Source: Methylobacterium gnaphalii
GTDB lineage: Bacteria > Pseudomonadota > Alphaproteobacteria > Rhizobiales > Beijerinckiaceae
NCBI RefSeq assembly: GCF_007992215.1
Contig: NZ_BJZV01000008.1
Location: 62,001-126,000 of the forward strand
Direction: 5' to 3'
Length of the DNA stretch: 64,000 nucleotides
The notes beneath the pieces are model-generated. The model worked only from the letters and a program-made list of their open reading frames with translations. It was not told where the DNA came from and searched no databases. The position numbers and the translations under genes are program-made. Positions 58,759-64,000 of this stretch are shown piece by piece (positions within the stretch are counted from its first letter, which is position 1; each line of letters opens with the position of its first letter).

Positions 58759-59538
58759 CTATCGCAGCAGGGCAGCCTTTCCAGGATCGGCCAGGACCGC
58801 TTCTGCTGCCGCAAGATCGGCCGGTTCGTTGATGTTGAGGAATGGGTCGAACGGTGCGGCGGGCCAGGGCACCACAACCGCGCCGTGCCGCGCGATGAAA
58901 GCACCGACGCGGCGCTCGTCGCGCTCTACCAAAGCGGCGCGCAGGTCGTGCCGCAGCGCGACGGGCCAGAGCGCAACCGTGTAGTGCTGCTTCTCCGAGG
59001 CCGCGAGCGCGATCCGTGGATCGCCTGCGTCCAGAGCTGCGTGCAGGCGCTCGACGAGATCGCGCGGGATAAAGGGCGCATCGCCCGACACGCTGACGAC
59101 GTGGCTCATCCCACACTCTTCCTCAGCCCTGGATGCCCGCATTAGCGGGCCTCGAAGGCGGGCCTCGGATGTGTCCGTGATCCCTGGAGACCTCCTGGGA
59201 GGCTCAGCTTCACTTCGCAGCTCGGGATGAGCGTATGTGTTGGAAGTGCGATGGCGGTCATGGTGATCCCCCGCGAAATCGAGCGCGGCGAGGATGCCGG
59301 CGAGCGGGCCCGGATTGCCGGGGATGCCGTCGGGCAGGACGGGGCCATCGAACCCGGCAAAGCGCCCTGGATCGCCGTTGGCGCTGAGCACGAGCCCGGC
59401 GCCGCATTGCGGCTTCAGGCGCTCGACGACGCGGTCGAGCAGGGTCCGGCCGTTGAGGCGCAACAATGTCTTGTCCCCGCCGCCCATGCGGCGGGCGAGG
59501 CCGCCGGCCAGGATAAGCCCGAGGGTCGGCGGCGCCAT
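58759..59538 (-). CDS. mobA: Molybdenum cofactor guanylyltransferase MobA with a repeat-derived insert
   Basis: MobA joins GMP to molybdopterin. The 259 residues exceed the usual 200 or so. Motifs are LILAGGLARRMGGGDKTLL at the N-terminus, GNPGPLAGILAAL near residue 75, then VSVSGDAPFIP near residue 149. Residues about 91-141 between these are encoded by a palindromic-repeat block (59116-59268) and lack family similarity. FLNINEPADL is near the C-terminus. The start MAPPTLG was preferred over an upstream ATG that overlaps mrp. Confidence 0.92.
   Translation of the reverse strand: MAPPTLGLILAGGLARRMGGGDKTLLRLNGRTLLDRVVERLKPQCGAGLVLSANGDPGRFAGFDGPVLPDGIPGNPGPLAGILAALDFAGDHHDRHRTSNTYAHPELRSEAEPPRRSPGITDTSEARLRGPLMRASRAEEECGMSHVVSVSGDAPFIPRDLVERLHAALDAGDPRIALAASEKQHYTVALWPVALRHDLRAALVERDERRVGAFIARHGAVVVPWPAAPFDPFLNINEPADLAAAEAVLADPGKAALLR
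59116..59268. repeat. Palindromic repeat block (family C) in frame inside mobA
   Basis: CCTCAGCCCTGGATGCCCGC and GCGGGCCTCGAAGG (59121-59158) match, on the opposite strand, the repeat in the MFS gene. A second unit with CCTCCTGGGAGGC follows. The block encodes the extra loop (TSEARLRGPLMRASRAEEE region) in a different frame from the MFS copy. Confidence 0.65.
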
Positions 59539-59549
59539 GGGACGGGGCG

Positions 59550-60677
59550 CTACTCGATGACGATGCGCGGCGCCGCGCGGCTGGCCGGCGAACCGCTGAG
59601 GTTCATCCAAAGCGTTTGTGCGATCTCGCGATAGACCTTGGACTGGGGGCCCTCCGGATCCGTCGCGACAACGGGACGACCAGAATCTGAAGTCTCGCGG
59701 ATCACCATGGTCAGCGGCACCTCGCCCAGGAACGGCACCTCGAGCCGCGCCGCTTCCGTCCGCGCTCCGCCATGGCCGAAAATGTCGGATCTCTCGCCGC
59801 AATGCGGGCAGATGAAAGTCGCCATATTCTCGATCACGCCGAGGATTGGCACCGAGACTTTCCTGAACATGCTCACGGCGCGTCGGGCGTCGATCAGCGC
59901 GAGATCCTGCGGTGTCGAGACGATGACGGCGCCGGAAAGCGGCGTCGCCTGCGCCATGGTGAGCTGTGCGTCGCCGGTGCCCGGCGGCATATCGACGACG
60001 AGGATGTCGAGGTCGCCCCAGGCCACGTCCCGCAGCATCTGCGTGATCGCGGACTGGACCATCGGGCCGCGCCAGATCATCGCGGAATCGGCATCGATCA
60101 GGAAACCGATCGACATCACCTTGATGCCGTAGCCCTGCATCGGCTCGAGCACCTTGCCCTCGATCACGCGCGGCTTGCCCCCGATCCCGAACAGCTTGGG
60201 CACCGAGGGCCCGTAGATGTCGGCATCGAGCAGGCCAACCTTCAATCCCTGCGCATGCAGCGCCAGAGCGAGATTGCAGGCCGTCGTCGATTTTCCAACG
60301 CCACCCTTGCCTGAGGCGACCGCTACGATGTGCTTGACGCCCGGCAAAGCCGGTCCCGCCCTAGGGGGGCTTGGTGGCGCGCCGGGACCAGGCGGCCTCG
60401 GCTGTTGGGGCGCAGGCGTACTGGGACCCCGCTCCGAGGTGAGGCTCGCGAAGACGCTCGACACGCCGGGCATGGCGCGGATGCGCCCCTCCGCCTCGCG
60501 GCGCACGCGCTCGAAGCGCTCCGCCTCGCTCGGGTCGATCTGGATCGAGAACATCACGCGGCCCATCGGATCGACGACGACCTGAGAGAGCCGGCCGGAG
60601 CCTGGCAAACTGGTGCCGCCGCCATCGACCGCGACGGTCGACAGGGCCTGGATCACGTCGTCACGGGTGATCGCCAA
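59550..60677 (-). CDS. mrp: Mrp/ApbC-type iron-sulfur carrier P-loop ATPase
   Basis: This 375-residue protein has an N-terminal MIP18/DUF59-like domain (1-85), a Pro-rich linker (about 85-108), and a deviant Walker A VASGKGGVGKSTT near residue 115. IYGPSVPKLFG follows. A CPHCGE pair near the C-terminus is the likely cluster-binding site. It is likely an Fe-S loading factor. It precedes mobA on the same strand by 11 bases. Confidence 0.94.
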   Translation of the reverse strand: MAITRDDVIQALSTVAVDGGGTSLPGSGRLSQVVVDPMGRVMFSIQIDPSEAERFERVRREAEGRIRAMPGVSSVFASLTSERGPSTPAPQQPRPPGPGAPPSPPRAGPALPGVKHIVAVASGKGGVGKSTTACNLALALHAQGLKVGLLDADIYGPSVPKLFGIGGKPRVIEGKVLEPMQGYGIKVMSIGFLIDADSAMIWRGPMVQSAITQMLRDVAWGDLDILVVDMPPGTGDAQLTMAQATPLSGAVIVSTPQDLALIDARRAVSMFRKVSVPILGVIENMATFICPHCGERSDIFGHGGARTEAARLEVPFLGEVPLTMVIRETSDSGRPVVATDPEGPQSKVYREIAQTLWMNLSGSPASRAAPRIVIE

Positions 60678-61167
60678 GGTCAGCTCCTCGCGGCCAGTCG
60701 GCGGCCGCCATCGTCAGCGCAGTGAATACAACAGCCCATGTAACCGCGAACGCACGGAACGCCAGTCCGAAACCGGGGGCGGCCTCAGCATCTGCGCGAG
60801 GGCAGAATGGCGACGAGATTGCATCGCTTCATCGGCTCGCGCACCGCTGAACCCCCACCGCGCCGGTAAAAGCCGTCGCAGACACGGCGGCAGGCGCGTG
60901 GTTCCGGCAGGCATCTCGCCTGCTCAATTAGTCCGTTGTGATAACGCCCGTGCGCGACATGGTGTTCGCCCGTTCCTGCGCCATGGCTGAACGGGCCTCG
61001 GGCGCCCCAGGCAGCGCCAGCCTACGCTCAAGAGAATCGCTGCGACATCCGAGATCCGCATGGGCCCTCCGCTCGGCTTCGCCTGAACCAACCAGAGGCG
61101 TGGCCGTTGTCGAGGGTATGTCTCGGCTGGCCACCCGCCAGCGATAATCGAACGCTTGGAGAACTGC
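60678..61167. other. Gene-free stretch between mrp and the PNPOx-like gene
   Basis: About 490 bases of divergent promoter region. It contains small open frames on both strands but none with a family signature. A short hairpin GCAGGC/GCCTGC at 60907-60923 is the only repeat seen. I see no tRNA or riboswitch. Confidence 0.55.
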
Positions 61168-61671
61168 ATGCATCAGGGCAACCATCGCAACCACGAGGGC
61201 GCGAAGAAGCTTTTCGAGCTGATCAAGGACGTCAAGGTCGCGATGATGACCACCGCCGACCCGGACGGCACCCTGAACAGCCGGCCGATGTGGAACAACG
61301 ATGCCGACGAGAACGGCGATCTTTGGTTCTTCACCAAGCTGCATTCGCCGAAGACCGCCGAGATCAGCCGCGACAACCAGATCAACCTCGCCTTCGCCGA
61401 CCCGTCGAGCCAGAACTACGTTTCGATCGCGGGCAAGGCCGAGATCGTGACCGACCAGGCCATCATCGACCAGAAGTGGTCGTCGGCGCTGAAAACCTGG
61501 TTTCCCAACGGCAAGGACGATCCGGAGGTGGCGTTGATCCGCGTGCATCCCGAGCACGGCGAGTACTGGGACAGCCCGAACAGCAAGATGGTCCACCTCT
61601 ACGGCTTCGTAAAAGCCTCGCTGACCGGCGAGAGCCCGAAGACGGAGACAGGGAAGGTCAACTTGGCCTGA
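61168..61671 (+). CDS. Pyridoxamine 5'-phosphate oxidase-like (general stress protein 26 type)
   Basis: This 167-residue FMN-binding split-barrel protein has KVAMMTTADPDGTLNSRPM, LWFFTKLHSPKTAEI and VSIAGKAEIV. The family includes Xanthomonas GSP26-like stress proteins and FMN-binding proteins, not true PdxH. The ATG at 61168 has GGAGA about 6 bases before it; a TTG at 61156 was rejected. It is followed by a strong inverted repeat. Confidence 0.88.
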   Translation: MHQGNHRNHEGAKKLFELIKDVKVAMMTTADPDGTLNSRPMWNNDADENGDLWFFTKLHSPKTAEISRDNQINLAFADPSSQNYVSIAGKAEIVTDQAIIDQKWSSALKTWFPNGKDDPEVALIRVHPEHGEYWDSPNSKMVHLYGFVKASLTGESPKTETGKVNLA

Positions 61672-61685
61672 TCGTTTCGTCCTCG

Positions 61686-61731
61686 ATCACGTCATTCCGG
61701 GGTCGGGTAGCAGAACCCGGAATGACGTGAT
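61686..61731. repeat. Palindromic repeat (family B), perfect 16-base arms
   Basis: ATCACGTCATTCCGGG and CCCGGAATGACGTGAT are perfect inverted arms around a 14-base spacer, 14 bases after the PNPOx-like stop. This is the best-preserved intergenic palindrome in the window and is related to the copy at 57006-57042. It can act as a transcription stop. Confidence 0.85.
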
Positions 61732-61896
61732 GCGCGGTACCGGCCTGACATCCAGCCCGGTCGTGGATCCCGCGTTCCTGGGATGATGGAGGTACGAGGG
61801 AGGGGACTGCCGTCGCGCCGGATTGACTCCTCCCCGCCCACCGTGAGCCTCTGCGACGGGCGACCGCCCTGGTCGCGTCAGGGCCGATCGATCTCG

Positions 61897-63189
61897 ATGC
61901 TCGACCTCGCGACTCGCGTCTACAATCATAACTTCCGCATCGACCCGATCATCCGGTCGCTGCTCGACACCGACTTCTACAAGCTGCTGATGGCGCAGAC
62001 GATCTTCCGCCGCCATCGCGATCTGCCGGTCACCTTCGGCATCAAGAACCGCAGCAGCGCCATCCGGATCGCCGACGAGATCGATGAGGGCGAGTTGCGC
62101 GCCCAGCTCGACCATGCCCGCAGCCTGAAACTGACCCGTGGCGAGGCAACTTGGCTTCGCGGCAACACCTTCTATGGCAAGCGCCAGATGTTCTCGGCGG
62201 AGTTCCTGGACTGGTTCGAAGGCTTCCAACTGCCGCCCTACGAGCTGGAGCGGCATGATGGCCAGTATGTTCTGACCTTCCACGGCCCGTGGATCGAAAC
62301 CACGCTATGGGAGGTGCCGGCGCTGGCCATCCTCAACGAGCTGCGCTCGCGCGCGACGCTCCACGGCATGGGCAGGTTCGAACTGCAGGTGCTGTACGCC
62401 CGCGCCATGACCCGCGTCTGGGAGAAGATCGAGCGCCTGAAGAAGCTGCCCGACCTGTCCATCGCGGATTTCGGCACGCGCCGCCGCCACGGCTTCCTTT
62501 GGCAGGATTGGTGTGTGCAGGCGATGCAGGAAGGTTTGGGGAATGCCTTCCTCGGTACCTCGAACTGCCTCATCGCCCAGCGCCGCGAAGTCGAGGCCGT
62601 GGGCACGAATGCGCACGAATTGCCGATGGTGTACGCGGCGCTTGCCGAGGACGATACAGCTTTAGCCAAAGCACCTTATGAGGTGCTTGCCCACTGGCAA
62701 CAGGATTACGAGGGCAATCTGCTCGTCCTGCTCCCAGACACCTACGGCACGACGGGGTTTCTCGCTGATGCGCCGGACTGGCTCACGGCCTGGACGGGCA
62801 TCCGCATCGACTCAAAAGACCCGATCGAGGGCGGCGAGGAGGCGATCCGTTTCTGGCAATCGCGCGGCCGCGATCCCCGTGAGAAGCTCGCGATCTTCTC
62901 CGACGGTTTGGACATCGACGACATCGAACGGATCCATGCGCATTTTCACGGGCGCCTGCGGATCGGCTACGGTTGGGGCACGCTGCTGACCAACGATTTC
63001 CGCGGGTTCATGCCGGATAGGCGGCTCGACCCGATCTCGATCGTCTGCAAGGTGATCGAGGCCGATGGGCGGCCGACAGTGAAGATCTCCGACAACCCGT
63101 CGAAGGCACAGGGTCCGGAATCCGAAGTCGAGCGCTACAGGCGCGTGTTTGGCGTGGGTAAGCAGGCGGCCCAGCCCGTGCTCGTCTGA
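61897..63189 (+). CDS. pncB: Nicotinate phosphoribosyltransferase
   Basis: This 430-residue enzyme makes nicotinate mononucleotide for NAD salvage. It starts [18 protein letters not shown] and has [16 protein letters not shown] near residue 24 and the phospho-histidine in [14 protein letters not shown] 38-residue in-frame extension upstream, reaching 61783, comes partly from repeat sequence and was rejected. Confidence 0.97.
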   Translation: MLDLATRVYNHNFRIDPIIRSLLDTDFYKLLMAQTIFRRHRDLPVTFGIKNRSSAIRIADEIDEGELRAQLDHARSLKLTRGEATWLRGNTFYGKRQMFSAEFLDWFEGFQLPPYELERHDGQYVLTFHGPWIETTLWEVPALAILNELRSRATLHGMGRFELQVLYARAMTRVWEKIERLKKLPDLSIADFGTRRRHGFLWQDWCVQAMQEGLGNAFLGTSNCLIAQRREVEAVGTNAHELPMVYAALAEDDTALAKAPYEVLAHWQQDYEGNLLVLLPDTYGTTGFLADAPDWLTAWTGIRIDSKDPIEGGEEAIRFWQSRGRDPREKLAIFSDGLDIDDIERIHAHFHGRLRIGYGWGTLLTNDFRGFMPDRRLDPISIVCKVIEADGRPTVKISDNPSKAQGPESEVERYRRVFGVGKQAAQPVLV

Positions 63190-63216
63190 TTGGGCCGGCC
63201 GCCGCAGCGCCGATCG

Positions 63217-63738
63217 CTACTTCAGCGCGTCGACCCCAGCCTGACAGATGACGACGTCCTGGTCGCTGGTGCCGCCCGAGCAGCCGATTGCGCCGATCAG
63301 CTTGCCCTCGACGATCAGCGGGATGCCGCCGGAGGAGGCGGCGAGACCAGGATCGAGCGTGCCGTAGATCGGCGGTCCCTTGCTGTAGGCCTCGAAGAAG
63401 ACCCGTGACTCGCGCCGCCAGCGCGCGGCGGTCCGCGCCTTGCGCTGGGAGATGTCGACGGAGGACAGCTGGGCGCCGTCCATCCGCGCGAAATGCACGA
63501 GATCGCCGTGCGTGTCGACGACGGCGATGTTCATCGGCCAGCCCCGCTTCTCGCCCTCTGCCTGTGAGGCCGCCACGATCTTGCGCGCCTGTTCCAGGCC
63601 GATCGGAGCACCGTACGGCACGCCGAACGGGATCTTGTCGGGCAAATTGGGCGCAGCTGGCGACGGTTGCTGGGCGACGGCCGGTAGGCTGAAGAGGGCA
63701 AGAGCGACCGAGGCCGCAATGACGGTGGGCAAACGCAT
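63217..63738 (-). CDS. Exported GlcG/HbpS-like haem-binding protein
   Basis: This 173-residue protein has a signal peptide (VIAASVALALFSLPAVAQ). The mature domain is of the GlcG/HbpS family: ARKIVAASQAEGEKRGWPMN, NIAVVDTHGDLVHFARMDG, GGIPLIVEGKLIGAIGCSGG. HbpS relatives bind haem or corrinoids and occur with diverse redox proteins. An ATG with GGAGGAGAC upstream sets the start. Its partner is not evident. Confidence 0.88.
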   Translation of the reverse strand: MRLPTVIAASVALALFSLPAVAQQPSPAAPNLPDKIPFGVPYGAPIGLEQARKIVAASQAEGEKRGWPMNIAVVDTHGDLVHFARMDGAQLSSVDISQRKARTAARWRRESRVFFEAYSKGPPIYGTLDPGLAASSGGIPLIVEGKLIGAIGCSGGTSDQDVVICQAGVDALK

Positions 63739-64000
63739 GATGTCTCCTCCAGCAGGGCCTCTGCGGGCCTCTACGGTTGATTCATCTATGGCGGCACACC
63801 GCCGCGGCGACTGACAACCTTCGCGGCTCCGTTTTTCGCCACGGCGAGGGGCATCGCTGTCGAAACAGCCAGCTATTCCTCCTCGGCCCTTCAGCGGCCG
63901 GATCACCAGGATGCAGGCCAGAAGCAGACTTAGACAGCGAAACTGAAGTTTCGCGCTCAGCCAGCGGTTGATCGCACTCGCGCCGTCCTTGCTTGCTGGT
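63739..64000. other. Window end, no gene supported
   Basis: The final 260 bases contain short open frames without family support or a clear ribosome-binding site. It includes the upstream region of the HbpS-like gene. Confidence 0.5.

Noticed and set aside
60330-60430. Possible repeat insert in mrp
   Set aside because: A Pro-rich linker between the MIP18-like and ATPase domains is common in the family, and no palindrome is present.
61783-61896. N-terminal extension of pncB
   Set aside because: The extension translates repeat and intergenic sequence and has no family similarity; MLDLATRV is the conserved start.

Overview
The window looks like a chromosomal segment of a high-GC alphaproteobacterium in the Hyphomicrobiales (Rhizobiales). 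A Methylobacteriaceae-type organism is the best guess. The reasons are the GC-rich codon use, the lptF-lptG-lptD-pdxA-rsmA cluster, an ELM1-family protein, an alphaproteobacterial-type DnaG, a pseudoazurin, and many small secreted or conserved hypothetical proteins. No methylotrophy, tRNA, rRNA, transposase, phage or CRISPR features were found, so the genus is inference.

Layout. Positions 1-3394 hold the end of a FecCD-type metallophore/haem/cobalamin ABC importer operon (binding protein, permease, ATPase) coupled to an unrecognised histidine-containing protein. A GntP-like permease, a Cys-rich copper-storage-like protein, gatB, a DUF2380-like protein, an amine-oxidase-type flavoprotein and a membrane/cNMP-binding fusion follow to 10.3 kb. 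From 10.3 to 17.5 kb come a cupin, an NDUFA9-like dehydrogenase, a lipase-like hydrolase, an MFS permease, priA and small proteins. The minus-strand outer-membrane biogenesis cluster rsmA, pdxA, lptD, lptG, lptF spans 17.9-24.8 kb. pepA, a membrane protein and fadD follow on plus, then a YARHG protein, a LysR regulator, trxB, an ELM1-like protein, a secreted protein, greA and carB on minus. A pseudoazurin gene with an AT-rich leader sits between carB and carA. Next are a YqeY protein, a PilZ protein, the dnaG-rpoD macromolecular-synthesis pair, a class III nucleotide cyclase, and two exported or anchored proteins. A TPP riboswitch then precedes thiO-thiS-thiG-thiE. The last 11 kb carries guaA, a vapBC-type toxin-antitoxin pair, purS-purQ, apt, an inositol monophosphatase, mobA, mrp, a PNPOx-like protein, pncB and a GlcG/HbpS-like secreted protein.

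The most unusual signal is a set of dispersed palindromic repeats found both between genes and inside genes. Four coding sequences (thiE, priA, mobA and the MFS permease) carry repeat-like stretches that stay in frame and add roughly 15-70 residues to surface loops. The mobA and MFS copies appear to belong to one repeat family read in two different frames. An intergenic copy downstream of gatB matches the thiE insert in size and arm sequence. This resembles the protein-coding palindromic elements known in Rickettsia, but I have not seen it catalogued for these genes.

Other points worth a second look: DnaG has lost three of the four canonical zinc ligands; the car genes are split by a pseudoazurin cassette; the ABC operon has an unknown fourth gene; and several long perfect inverted repeats lie upstream of regulators or between convergent genes.
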